From positions 38,958-102,957 of the forward strand of contig JAIMKR010000005.1 in assembly GCA_020692325.1 (NCBI GenBank): a DNA stretch of 64,000 bases, written 5' to 3'. The position numbers were made by a program, and so were the translations under genes. Positions within the stretch are counted from its first letter, which is position 1, and every line of letters begins with the position of its first letter. Of this stretch, positions 57,301 through 64,000 are shown piece after piece. Below the pieces are notes generated by a model, which made no database searches, had not been told where the DNA came from, and saw only the letters and a program-made list of their open reading frames with translations. This stretch comes from Desulfocurvus sp. GTDB lineage: Bacteria; Desulfobacterota; Desulfovibrionia; Desulfovibrionales; Desulfovibrionaceae.

Positions 57301-58737
57301 TCAGCCCAGACGGATGACCAGATTGTCGACCTGTTCAAGCTCCTCCATGATGGCCAGGACCATCATCCTGAAGATTGGCTGAAGGGGGGCAGCGTCGAGG
57401 CCTCGCGCGAATTCGAAAAGTTTGCGGAGAAGCATCCAGAACGCGCGATGGCGATCATCGATCGATTCGAGCCCGGAAAGCAGGAGCGTCCTGCCGCGCA
57501 CGGTTTTGAGGGACTGCACAAGGGCGGACTGGACTCGGCGCACCTTCTGAATATGTTTCGTGAATTGCACCACAGGGGATTTGCTTCGGGCGATATCCGG
57601 CATGTGGCAGCTTCTGTCCTCATAAGCCGAGCGCAGAGCGAGAAAGGTCTGCCGGACGACATCTGTCACATTCTGCGTAGCTGGCTGGCCCAATATGAAG
57701 ATGTTCCAGAGCAGGAGTCGGCAGAGACCGCTGAACATGGCATCTTGTGGGACTCCATGCGGAGGGGGGACTTCACCACCAACAGCATGCTGCTGGATGC
57801 CGTGGCCCTTGGATACATCTACCGGGATAAGGCGGCATACCCAGAATGGCTCCTGGCGCTTGAGGAAGCCTTGGCCGGGCCGACGAATACACGAAGCTGG
57901 GTGGCTTCGGTCCGCTCGCTGCGTTACCTTGGCGGAGGGGACCGCGCGCAGGCGGCGACATTTGTCACAACCCTCCTGGCAAAACACCCCGCAATGAGGT
58001 GCAGCGTTGAAGGCGCGATACTGCTGGCCCATGCGCACTGGTGGGGAGACGACGGCGTTGTTGCCGGATGGTTTGCCGACATGCGCAATGCCTCCACCCC
58101 CTTCACCGACCAAGCCTTCGGCGAACTGGTTTCGCTCCGGTGCCTTGCCCAACCGGAAGACGGCTGGTGCGCTGAGCAGGTCCAGGCAATCCTCGATGGC
58201 AACGGCGTCGACCCCGAACGTTTGGCCCTGTGGCGGCTCGGCTGCGCCCATACCGCCGCCCATTGTTGGAAGGGTGAGGAGACGCGGCCTCGGGCCACGG
58301 AACTGCTGGAACAGCTTGGCCCGACTGCGGATGAGGCCACCGCCAAGGCGCTATTGACCATCTTTCGGGTGGCAGCCCCCCTGCCGCTGGACGCGTATTC
58401 GGAGAGGCTTTTTCAATTGCTTTTGGGGGCGCCTCACCTGTTGGAAAAGGGCCACGAACATTTCTTGGGGGAGGCGCTGTCCGCATCCGTTGAATGGCGT
58501 CCGGATCTGGTTTGGGGCATTTGCGACCGCATCGTGGCCATGGCCGGCACCCAGTTGGGAGACATCAGAACCCGTTGGCCGCTTGAGTCGGAGCAACTCG
58601 TCGGAATTGCGCTGACGTTGCACCGCCTCCCGGGCTATCAGGAGAAAGGACTCGCCCTCTACGAGCAAATGCTGGAGATGGATGCGTATGGGGCCAAGGA
58701 TGCCCTGCGGGACATTGATCGGCGTGTGCTGGCCTAG
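54343..58737 (+). CDS. Large STAND-like P-loop NTPase with helical C-terminal region
   Basis: 1464 aa. An N-terminal helical region (GAAKTFLGLLAKWGGKLLAN, residues 1-150) has no nuclease or TIR motif I recognise. A P-loop ATPase domain follows: Walker A LLGPAGCGKSALMARL (about 227), Walker B VVLFVDQLDALCE (about 293), sensor-like KVIASTRTFE (about 335), and a winged-helix-like end. The remaining ~900 residues are helical and repeat-like, as in the sensor half of STAND/Avs immune proteins. The family suggests a signal-dependent oligomerising ATPase that triggers an effector. It could also be another large AAA/NACHT-type protein. An IS481 remnant begins exactly at its stop codon, so the C-terminus may have been altered. 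Confidence 0.8.
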   Translation: MVTGLEGELLRGAAKTFLGLLAKWGGKLLANAADKQRIEEALWAALDQSFVAFSTQYPAFNTGKMDKNFLDRVVAAAALKFLAPGEAPDPDRLAAAYHTLNPHITVERGIPAFEWLLRKIHEELAKQPDLAELVHLQHGAAAWRNTEELLPLGADTNSTVQEIRRMLERPVFSPENLPHIREVLGRKSAALLAWPQSLCTGDWIDRPEEQQLHGLLTDEATSLVLLLGPAGCGKSALMARLAHKLQSQGTTFLALKTDTLPRGIGSLPELQAHLEMPEPLAVCLERLADEGPVVLFVDQLDALCELMVTKHSERLSVLLNVIHEAFFLRHRNLKVIASTRTFEAQHDRRLRDLIDFAEREESREAVARVELGEVAWEAVEAVLTRSGVATQGWPAELRRMLTTPQHLDVFLNFLKNAHDVSALTAYRPMLEEVWRRHIDEAEDSADRQDLVITLAKKLAEDEELWAPELQYASSWSDALKGLKSSGFLCTEGSSAVLGFRHQTLFDFTRSKAFLRREDSLSNYVLGKQTSLFVRPILWSALGYLRELSPRRYREEFQKLWDGVTRKHLRFLLLEFLGRQQAPMPEERSWLLPCLDDPALQPKAMLSMAGSHGWFDVLEPELLPRMMAEGEANAGPCRMLLFAALSFAQARVVAQIRRIWLPRQEMDNETLWTLRNAPVWDEATISVLETIVERRDVDAWLVEDIVGKIAKVDPTRAAAFLKTHLDFVFAEMERAEKPEYSKLLKARDGYAIVKTAAAHPVEFCQVLFPWFVHVVEREETYEGKSQRYASIHSLIADDDDEDDLRDFPLFHAVVEALSGYARSDAAGFLKDLQSWKGSDRMVVHRLLGRGLEIVAPDHPQEVLAYLLEDSRRLGIGTALIPNKTTQRVTHPLVPALSPAEQQKLEQAIWAWELYPAEADDDDELKAKWHGWNEEKQLRLLCAFPESSRSPELQRKIDDMLKAYGPARDEDSYTRLESIVSPVSAEEMSAQTDDQIVDLFKLLHDGQDHHPEDWLKGGSVEASREFEKFAEKHPERAMAIIDRFEPGKQERPAAHGFEGLHKGGLDSAHLLNMFRELHHRGFASGDIRHVAASVLISRAQSEKGLPDDICHILRSWLAQYEDVPEQESAETAEHGILWDSMRRGDFTTNSMLLDAVALGYIYRDKAAYPEWLLALEEALAGPTNTRSWVASVRSLRYLGGGDRAQAATFVTTLLAKHPAMRCSVEGAILLAHAHWWGDDGVVAGWFADMRNASTPFTDQAFGELVSLRCLAQPEDGWCAEQVQAILDGNGVDPERLALWRLGCAHTAAHCWKGEETRPRATELLEQLGPTADEATAKALLTIFRVAAPLPLDAYSERLFQLLLGAPHLLEKGHEHFLGEALSASVEWRPDLVWGICDRIVAMAGTQLGDIRTRWPLESEQLVGIALTLHRLPGYQEKGLALYEQMLEMDAYGAKDALRDIDRRVLA

Positions 58738-59596
58738 CTGTTGCGTTGCAAGACGTTGTTCACGGTCTTTCCGATCCGACTGATTGGGTTTATCCTGTAA
58801 CGCTGTGCGATTACGGTAGAGGTTGTATTCATGGAGCCAGCGCGGCGACTCGCTGGCTCTTTCGTTTGAGGATGGATAACTGGCGGCGTAGGCCCACTCC
58901 CGAAGCGCTGTTTGGATGAAGCGCTCGGCCTTGCCGTTGGTGCGCGGCGTGTATGGGCGGGTGCGGATGTGCTTAAGGCCCAGTTCCGCGCAGACATAGC
59001 GAAAAGCTTTGGAAACATAGCCGCTTCCGTTGTCCGTCATAACCCGCCGCACGATGATGCCCAGTTTTTTGTAAAACCGAAGAACCGACGAAAGGAAAGC
59101 CACGACGCTCTCCTTGCGCTCGTCGGTGAGGATTTGGGCGAAGGCGATGCGGCTGGCATCGTCGATAGCCACGTGCACGAACTCCCAGCCCGCGCCGGGA
59201 TTGTCCTGGCGACGATCGCCATGCGCGTGATGTCCAGGCCGTGCAAACCCGCCCCAGCTTTTTGATGTCGATGTGCAGCCCCCCCTGGATTTTCCCATTG
59301 ATCGCAGCGCGGAGGCAGCGGGACATCCAGACGCTCAAGCCGGTTCAGAGCTAGGCGGCGCAGCTCGGCGACACGGGCCATAATTTCTGGCGAAGGCGCA
59401 GCCGGCGAGCGCTTGGGACGCGAGGACTTGTCCAGCAAACCTTCGCCTTTTCTGTGACGCGACAGCCAGTTGTAAACCGTCCGCAGGGAGACGCCCAGGG
59501 CGAACGCCACGTCCCTTGGCCGTTCGCCCGCCGCCACTCGGCGCACCAACTCCTCTCGACGAACCACCGTCAATCTGGCATTGACATGGATGTTAA
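58734..59596 (-). pseudogene. IS481-family transposase, multiple frameshifts
   Basis: Pieces of one transposase are spread over three frames: N-terminal HTH (VNIHVNARLTVVRREELVRR, VAFALGVSLRTVYNWLSRH), LHIDIKKLGR, GAGWEFVHVAIDDASRIAF (Asp), VRRVMTDNGSGYVSKAF (Asp), RPYTPRTNGKAERFIQT (Glu), and the end INPISRIGKTVNNVLQRNS. At least two indels and loss of the central segment make it inactive. It is convergent with the NTPase gene and the two stop codons overlap (CTAG at 58734-58737). Confidence 0.8.
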
Positions 59597-59823
59597 CTTG
59601 GTCCTTCCTTCGGCAGTTGAGCTTTCGCAAACCCAATCTGACCGATTTGGACCGAGTGAACAACCTCCTATAACTTCACAGCTAGCATTCCACATGGGGT
59701 GCCAATTTGTGGTTAAAAGGTGAGAACCAATTTTAACCTTTCCCCAAACGTACAGCAAATTGTACAATAATAGTTTTTTAAATTAACAAATAATGGTATT
59801 TTACCATGTTAAAAATAAAATTC
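59597..59823. other. AT-rich non-coding region
   Basis: About 230 bp with strong AT bias between the IS481 remnant and a GC-rich stretch. No gene or clear terminal inverted repeat of the IS was identified. Confidence 0.3.
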
Positions 59824-59911
59824 GATTGACTACGCCGCGGGGGTAGTTCCCGCACGGCCTGCTGGGTGCTGGTCTGCATGACGTCTTCCCCGCCCGCGCG
59901 GGGGTAGCCAG
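59824..59911. CRISPR. Possible type I-E CRISPR relic (one good repeat, one half repeat)
   Basis: 59883-59909 has the form of a type I-E repeat: GTCTTCCCCGC-CCGC-GCGGGGGTAG with a CCCCGC/GCGGGG stem. A matching 3' half (CCGCGGGGGTAG) ends at 59846, exactly 61 bp before the corresponding base at 59907. That is the normal 29+32 repeat-spacer period. The 5' half of the first copy is not conserved and any third copy is very degenerate. No cas genes are present. Confidence 0.3.
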
Positions 59912-60028
59912 CCCCACCGGTGTCTCCGTCGCCATGCCGGGTTAGAGTCCCCGGATGGGTGTAAATTCTGCGGGTTGCGCTGGCGATCAAACATCGCATG
60001 ACGGGTGTCTCCCGGCATAGCGCGGGGC

Positions 60029-60230
60029 GGACAAGACAATGTCCATTCCACCGGCAAGCCCGAGCCCCTGCTGCGCGACCTGTTGGAGGAGGCGAGGCCC
60101 GGCGGCCTGGCGCTCGCCCCCTTCACGTGCAGCACCACCGGGTGGCCTGTCTCGCCACCGGCCGCCGCTTCGTCAGCGAACTGTCCGAGGAATACTACCG
60201 CATCACGGTCGAAAGGATTGCGGGGCGCCC
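60029..60230 (+). pseudogene. Phage-type DNA methyltransferase, C-terminal remnant, frameshifted
   Basis: One frame reads STGKPEPLLRDLLEEARPGG and LALAPFTCSTTG (degraded D-P-F-x-G-S-G-T-T motif). The next frame continues VACLATGRRFVSELSEEYYR and ITVERIAGR, which is the end of an N6/N4 DNA methyltransferase of the phage type. One frameshift and substituted motif residues (A for D, C for G) show it is dead. The N-terminal part is absent. Confidence 0.65.
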
Positions 60231-60244
60231 CCCGCATAGCCCAG

Positions 60245-60277
60245 ACCCCTGGTCCTCCCGCGTCGTGGCGACCAGGG
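60245..60277. terminator. Hairpin downstream of the methyltransferase remnant
   Basis: Perfect 9-bp stem CCCCTGGTC / GACCAGGGG (60245-60253, 60269-60277). No T-run; possibly an old terminator. Confidence 0.35.
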
Positions 60278-60357
60278 GCTCTAACGTTTCCGTGCCCAAT
60301 TGCGCGCCAATCGATGCCAACTCGCGCGCCGGTTTACTCTAATTGTTTCGCTTATAC

Positions 60358-60376
60358 GTTAGGAATAGGTTAGGAA
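60358..60376. repeat. Integrase arm-type repeat, right
   Basis: 19 bp identical to 31409-31427, about 80 bp inside the right attachment core. Confidence 0.6.
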
Positions 60377-60423
60377 AAAGGAAAGGGGCTCACGGATTTT
60401 ATTCCGCAAGCCAATGATTTCAT

Positions 60424-60473
60424 TGGTGGAGATGAGGAGGATTGAACTCCTGGACTATGCGTTGCGAACGCAT
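60424..60473 (-). pseudogene. 3' half of a tRNA-Ala (anticodon CGC)
   Basis: On the - strand the 50 nt fit tRNA positions 27-76 exactly: anticodon arm ATGCG-TTCGCAA-CGCAT (anticodon CGC), 5-nt variable loop, T arm AGGAG-TTCAATC-CTCCT, acceptor strand CATCTCC with U70, A73 and CCA. U70 and A73 are alanine identity features. No 5' half (acceptor GGGGATG, D arm) is present upstream on the - strand, where the sequence right of the core is unrelated. The fragment was probably carried by the element's attP. Confidence 0.75.
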
Positions 60474-60476
60474 CGT
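60455..60476. repeat. Right attachment site core (attR)
   Basis: 22 bp identical to 31253-31274; it coincides with the anticodon arm of the tRNA-Ala fragment. Confidence 0.85.
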
Positions 60477-60625
60477 CCGCCTTCCGGTCGCCCGCCAGCT
60501 TGCGACGCGGGGTGGAGGGGAGTCGCGTCGGATTGCCACCCCACCGGCCGCGAGACATTGCCGCCGGTCTCTCGTTTGGTGGGCCGGAAGGAACGCGCTC
60601 GACGGAAGGGGGGGAGCCCCGGGCC

Positions 60626-61246
60626 CTACACGACGGTGAACGTCCGCGCCAGCTCTTCGAGGGGGATGGCGCCCACGCGCAGCACGCTGACGCGCCCGCC
60701 GCCGAGCAGGCGGATGAGCGTGGAGGGCGCGCCGCCGCCGGGGAGGGGCGGGGAGAGCAGGGCGGCGTCGGCCCCGGCCAGCAGGTCGGGGTCCAGCTGG
60801 GCGGGATCGGATGTGGCGGCGCGGCCGCTTTTGTTGGCGCTGGTGGCCACCAGCGCCTGACCTACCAACCGGCAGAGTTCACGAGCGGTGGGATGCGGGC
60901 TGATGCGCACGGACGTGTAGCCGCGCGCGTCGCGCACGAATGCGGGCAGGTCCTCGCGCGTGCGGATCAGCACGGAGAGCGGACCGGGCCAGAAGCGCTC
61001 CACCAACGGCAAATCGGAGGGCAGTTCGGCCGCGATGCTCCGCAGCCCGTCCATGTCCGCCACGATGAGCGGAAAGGGCTTGTTCTCCGGCCGGCCCTTG
61101 AGGGCGGCCACGCGCGCGCAGGCATCGGCCGCGTCGGCCCGGCAGCCCAGGGCGTAGAGGGTCTCCGTGGGGTAGACCGCCACGCCGCCGCGCCGGACGG
61201 CATCGGCCGCGGCCATGAACTCGTCGTTTCGCTTGTCGCTTTTCAT
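60626..61246 (-). CDS. tsaC: Threonylcarbamoyl-AMP synthase (Sua5/YrdC/YwlC family)
   Basis: 206 aa. The fold signature is clear: GGVAVYPTETLYALGC at the N-terminus, ALKGRPENKPFPLIV (substrate-binding K-x-R ... K), FWPGPLSVLI, and ALVATSANKSG (S-x-N). It makes threonylcarbamoyl-adenylate from Thr, bicarbonate and ATP for t6A modification of tRNAs reading ANN codons. The start at 61246 gives the usual N-terminus. It lies 150 bp beyond the right attachment site and is intact. Divergent from the glycosyltransferase gene. Confidence 0.94.
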   Translation of the reverse strand: MKSDKRNDEFMAAADAVRRGGVAVYPTETLYALGCRADAADACARVAALKGRPENKPFPLIVADMDGLRSIAAELPSDLPLVERFWPGPLSVLIRTREDLPAFVRDARGYTSVRISPHPTARELCRLVGQALVATSANKSGRAATSDPAQLDPDLLAGADAALLSPPLPGGGAPSTLIRLLGGGRVSVLRVGAIPLEELARTFTVV

Positions 61247-61307
61247 CCGTGTCCATATCGCCTATATCTGGGCGGTCGTCATGCATTCTCCCGGAAAGCG
61301 AGGAACC

Positions 61308-62963
61308 ATGCCGCCGCACTTCGGCGTCCCTGTCCCGTCCATAGCCCCGGCCGCCCTGGCTGACAAGCTCCGCGCCCTGCCCCAGTGGGGCATGGGAATG
61401 GAGGAGCCCGGGCTGGCGCGTTACCTCTCCCTGGCCGCACTCGGTTCGGGCGATTCCGAGCTCACGGTCTGCGGCGCGGGGCTGGCCTGCTGGTCCTGGC
61501 AGCGCGCGCCTTTCGATCCGACGCGCGCGGCGCTCGTCGGCAACGCCATGCCGGGCTCGTCCGCCGCGGCCTTCTGCGCCGCGTTGGACCGGCGCATGGC
61601 CTGTCCTGTCGACGCCGAGGGCCTTTCGGCGTTGCTCGCCTGCGGCGACGCCTCGCTCATCGTCCGCGTGCTGTTGCCGCGCCTGCGCGAGCCCTCGGGC
61701 TGCCTCACCTGGATGGCGCAGGCCTGGGACGGTCTGCTGCGCCTGGGCTCGGCCGATCTTGCGCGCGCGGCGTTGGAGGCCTGCCGCTGGCCTTCCGCCA
61801 GGTCGGTCCTGCGCGCCCGCCTGACGGCGGAGGCCGAATTCCTCTACGGTTCGCCCGAGACGGCGCTCAAGGCCGTGGACGCCTTCATCGCCATCGACGC
61901 GGGCAAGGTCTTCGCCGCGTACGCAATGTACTTGCGCGCGCAGGTGTTGCTGCGCCTGGGCGAAAGACGGGCCGGGCTGTCCTTGCTGACCGAACTTTTC
62001 GCCGCCATGCCCTGGCACGTCAACCTGGGTCTCAAGCTGCACGCGCTCGCCGCGCCGCTTCCCGTGGCCCCGGCCGAGGCGGCCGGACGCGCCGTCATCC
62101 TCGTCTATTCATGGAACAAGGCGGAGCTTGCACGCCGCACCCTGGAGTCCCTGGCCGGCACGGACATGGCCGGCGCGCGCGTGCTGGCGCTGGACAACGG
62201 CAGCACGGACGGCACCGGCGCGGCCATGGAGTCCTGCCGCGGCCTCTTTTCCGAGGGGACCATGCGCGTGCTGCGCCTGCCGGTGAACATCGGCGCGCCG
62301 GCCGCGCGCAATTGGCTGCTGGCCCAGCCGGAGACGCTGGCCTCGGACTACGCCGTGTTCCTGGACGACGACGTGGTGTTGCCGGAGCGCTGGCTGCTGC
62401 GGTTGCTCGGCGCCTTGGAGGCCGATCCCGGCGCGGGTGCGGCGGGTTGCCGCATCGTCTCGGCCATGCCGCCGCCGTGCCTGCAATCGGCGGACTATCA
62501 GCTCTTCGCTCCGGCCGGGGAGCCGCGCACCTTCCGCGACCTGCCGGAAAACGTGGGCGTGTTCGACAACTGCGCCGGCGCGTTGGATATCGGCCTGTTC
62601 TCCTACGCGCGGCCGGCGACGCACGTCTCCGGCTGCTGCCACGCTCTGCGCACCGGCCTGGCGCGCTCCCTGGGCGGCTTCGACATCCGCTTCGGCCCCA
62701 CGCAGTTCGACGACCTGGACCGCGACCTGACCAGCGCCGCCGCTGGGCATCCGGCGGTCTACGCCGGCGACGTGGCCGTGGCCCACGTGCAGCACTCCAG
62801 CCTGGCCAGAGCCAAAAGCGCCGCCGCCACCGGCCAGGTGCTGGGCAACAAGATCAAGCTGGAGGGCAAGCACGGGGGTGGGGAGATGGCCCGCCTGCAC
62901 CACGCCGGACTGGCCGCCCTGTGGGACGACTTGGCCCGTAAGTGGCGCGAGCTTGGTTCGTGA
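61308..62963 (+). CDS. Family-2 glycosyltransferase with N-terminal helical extension
   Basis: 551 aa. The first ~265 residues are helical with a TPR-like stretch (ETALKAVDAFIAIDAGKVFA). Then comes a GT-A domain: VILVYSWNKAELARRTLESL, VLALDNGSTDGTG, PVNIGAPAARNWLL, and the D-x-D motif VFLDDDVVLPERW (about 352), followed by GCRIVSAM and GGFDIRFGPTQFDDLD. GAGGAA just before the ATG at 61308 decides the start; an ATG at 61281 is less well placed. It probably transfers a sugar from a nucleotide donor to a surface glycan; substrate unknown. Confidence 0.88.
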   Translation: MPPHFGVPVPSIAPAALADKLRALPQWGMGMEEPGLARYLSLAALGSGDSELTVCGAGLACWSWQRAPFDPTRAALVGNAMPGSSAAAFCAALDRRMACPVDAEGLSALLACGDASLIVRVLLPRLREPSGCLTWMAQAWDGLLRLGSADLARAALEACRWPSARSVLRARLTAEAEFLYGSPETALKAVDAFIAIDAGKVFAAYAMYLRAQVLLRLGERRAGLSLLTELFAAMPWHVNLGLKLHALAAPLPVAPAEAAGRAVILVYSWNKAELARRTLESLAGTDMAGARVLALDNGSTDGTGAAMESCRGLFSEGTMRVLRLPVNIGAPAARNWLLAQPETLASDYAVFLDDDVVLPERWLLRLLGALEADPGAGAAGCRIVSAMPPPCLQSADYQLFAPAGEPRTFRDLPENVGVFDNCAGALDIGLFSYARPATHVSGCCHALRTGLARSLGGFDIRFGPTQFDDLDRDLTSAAAGHPAVYAGDVAVAHVQHSSLARAKSAAATGQVLGNKIKLEGKHGGGEMARLHHAGLAALWDDLARKWRELGS

Positions 62964-63004
62964 CGTCATTTGCATCCTCCCGCGTTTGTGCTAGATGGCA
63001 AGTC

Positions 63005-63517
63005 ATGAGAAACAGAACGCGCGCCCTCGTCATCGTCCGCGTCGTCGTGTTGCCGCTCATGTGCGCGCTGCTCTGGGGTTGCGCGCAGACGCCGCTCACC
63101 GTGCGCCACCTCCCGCGTGATCCCTGGTCGCTGGAGGAGCCACACTCCCTGCACACGCGTTTCATGCGTTTCGACTACCAAGTGATTCCCGTGGGCGATC
63201 GCGCCGGGGTCAAGGGCTGGGCCTACCTCGACGTGGGCAAACTGCCGCCCTGGGCCAGCTGGGTCGAGTCCGTGAGTCTTTCCGCCTATCTCTGCGATCC
63301 CGGCGGCCGCGTGGTGGCGGAGGACTCGCGCACCTTCCTCCCGCGCGAGGTCCGCGCCGACGAGGGCATCGGCTTCGAGTTCTCCCTGCGGCCGGAGACC
63401 TGGGGGAAAAAGCCCCTGTTCATCGCCTTCGGCTACCGGCTCGTCATCACCGAGGGTCGTGAGGCCAAGGGCGGGCGGGCGCCATTCTTCGCCAGCGAAG
63501 ACGCGATGTCGAGGTGA
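63005..63517 (+). CDS. Lipoprotein of unknown function
   Basis: 170-aa precursor. Signal peptide with RTRALVIVRVVVLPLMCALL and lipobox LLWGC (Cys26). The mature part is mixed alpha/beta, with FDYQVIPVGDRAGVKGWAYL, an aromatic turn PPWASWVESVSLSAYL and GFEFSLRPETWGKKPLFIAF. I recognise no family. It begins 42 bp after the glycosyltransferase and may be transcribed with it. Confidence 0.7.
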   Translation: MRNRTRALVIVRVVVLPLMCALLWGCAQTPLTVRHLPRDPWSLEEPHSLHTRFMRFDYQVIPVGDRAGVKGWAYLDVGKLPPWASWVESVSLSAYLCDPGGRVVAEDSRTFLPREVRADEGIGFEFSLRPETWGKKPLFIAFGYRLVITEGREAKGGRAPFFASEDAMSR

Positions 63518-63850
63518 GCGCCGCTGGTGCGGTGAGCCCATCTTCCTCGGCAGGAAAAGCGCGGGCGTGATCCGCCTCGCAGGCGCGCGGCGTTTGTCTC
63601 GATGGCGGCGTGGCGGGACGATTCCCTCCGCCGGAAGCCCGATCGTTCCCCTCCATATTTGGTCGACCGCCCCTGCGGCCGGACCGGTGTTGGCGTTTTT
63701 CTCGTCCGTATAGATGGAAGATGCTCCGATGGCGCAAACTTATCGAAAAAAGCACACGGACGAGCTTGACACGCTGAACCCGGCGTCGGTAAAAATCGCC
63801 AGCGCGCCGCTGTGTCGCGTCGCGTCAACCAAATGGGAGAGGAGTCGGTC
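63518..63850. promoter_or_regulatory. Intergenic region with a promoter candidate
   Basis: About 330 bp without a gene. TTGACA (63766-63771) with an 18-bp spacer to TAAAAA (63790-63795) is a plausible sigma-70-type promoter for the gene at 63851. Confidence 0.35.
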
Positions 63851-64000
63851 ATGCAGTCGATTTTCAATTCGCGCGTGCTGCGCTGGACGGCGCTGGTGCT
63901 CGTCCTGACGTTCACCAATTGGATATCCTTCACGCCCAGGGCCGAGGCGGCGCTGGTGCCCACGGCCATGAGCATGGTCTCCGAAGCGCGCGCGTCCGAT
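63851..64000 (+). CDS. PA2779-family-like exported protein, N-terminus only (cut by window end)
   Basis: GAGAGGAG lies about 7 nt before the ATG. The visible 50 residues start MQSIFNSRVLRWTALVLVL and continue with a signal-like helix and RAEAALVPTAMSM. The start and the AALV-x-T-x-x-M stretch are reminiscent of PA2779-family proteins. Only a third or so of the gene is visible, so the assignment is tentative. Confidence 0.5.
   Translation, partial: MQSIFNSRVLRWTALVLVLTFTNWISFTPRAEAALVPTAMSMVSEARASD

Larger units (their letters stand above)
31253..60476. mobile_element. Integrated genomic island (decayed prophage carrying defence genes)
   Basis: Bounded by identical 22-bp direct repeats (31253-31274 and 60455-60476). 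A tyrosine integrase lies just inside the left end and a 19-bp repeat of integrase-arm type is present near both ends (31409-31427 and 60358-60376). Composition is patchy and AT-rich at several internal joints. Contents: integrase, prophage fragments, a type I restriction-modification operon with accessory genes, a helicase-nuclease and STAND-like NTPase pair, and IS remnants. The absence of replication or conjugation genes suggests it is now immobile. Confidence 0.85.

Noticed and set aside
59778-60237. - strand open frames near the right island end
   Set aside because: They run across the CRISPR-like sequence and the methyltransferase remnant on the other strand and show no coding features of their own.
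60424-60626. tmRNA 3' end as the integration target
   Set aside because: The CCA end and T arm fit a tmRNA too, but spacing matches a class I tRNA exactly (5-bp anticodon arm, 7-nt loop, 5-nt variable loop), and there is not enough space for a tmRNA before tsaC.

Overview
The window is GC-rich chromosomal DNA that most resembles a Desulfovibrio-type sulfate reducer (order Desulfovibrionales). This is an inference from the gene set: Crp/Fnr paralogues, BON/CsbD/GlsB stress proteins, groESL, a glycogen cluster and a DUF3365-like haem-sensor kinase. No rRNA or complete tRNA was seen. A 3' half of a tRNA-Ala lies at 60424-60473.

Layout. 1-5171: C-terminal part of a cyclic beta-1,2-glucan synthase (NdvB)-like protein cut by the window edge. 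5.4-17.4 kb: an envelope and stress region with three Crp/Fnr regulators, a vWA-OmpA protein, a ZraP/CpxP-like chaperone, BON lipoproteins, two CsbD proteins, two GlsB/YeaQ membrane proteins, a HEAT-repeat protein, several very small genes, a frameshifted DUF3309 gene and an LpxR-type lipid A deacylase. Parts of this region are duplicated: two Crp/Fnr copies bracket it, and a GlsB-BON module occurs twice. A leader sequence is shared by three small transcription units. 17.8-24.8 kb: housekeeping genes mltG, ruvX, lepB, a hybrid histidine kinase and groESL. 25.1-29.7 kb: glycogen metabolism (malQ, a CBM48 protein, glgA) and a Nudix hydrolase. 29.7-31.25 kb: no convincing gene.

31253-60476 is a genomic island of about 29 kb bounded by identical 22-bp direct repeats, with a tyrosine integrase just inside the left end and integrase-arm-like repeats at both ends. 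Its outer parts contain decayed prophage genes: an AlpA-like HTH stub, a gpG-type virion morphogenesis fragment, a broken small HTH gene and a broken phage-type DNA methyltransferase. The interior is anti-phage cargo. First comes a type I restriction-modification operon, hsdM-rhuM-hsdS-fic-(DUF5655 nuclease)-hsdR, whose first four genes overlap by 4 nt each. Next are a truncated DUF6361 gene and an IS3 remnant. Then comes a divergent pair: a 2256-aa DUF4011/UPF1-like helicase-nuclease with DUF3320, and a 1464-aa STAND-like NTPase. This pair is the best candidate for an under-described defence system. A decayed IS481 copy abuts the NTPase stop codon, and a possible type I-E CRISPR relic lies close to the right end.

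60.6-64 kb returns to core-type genes: tsaC/ywlC (Sua5/YrdC), a family-2 glycosyltransferase, a lipoprotein and the start of a PA2779-like protein.

All functions are assigned by reading motifs. No database search was run.
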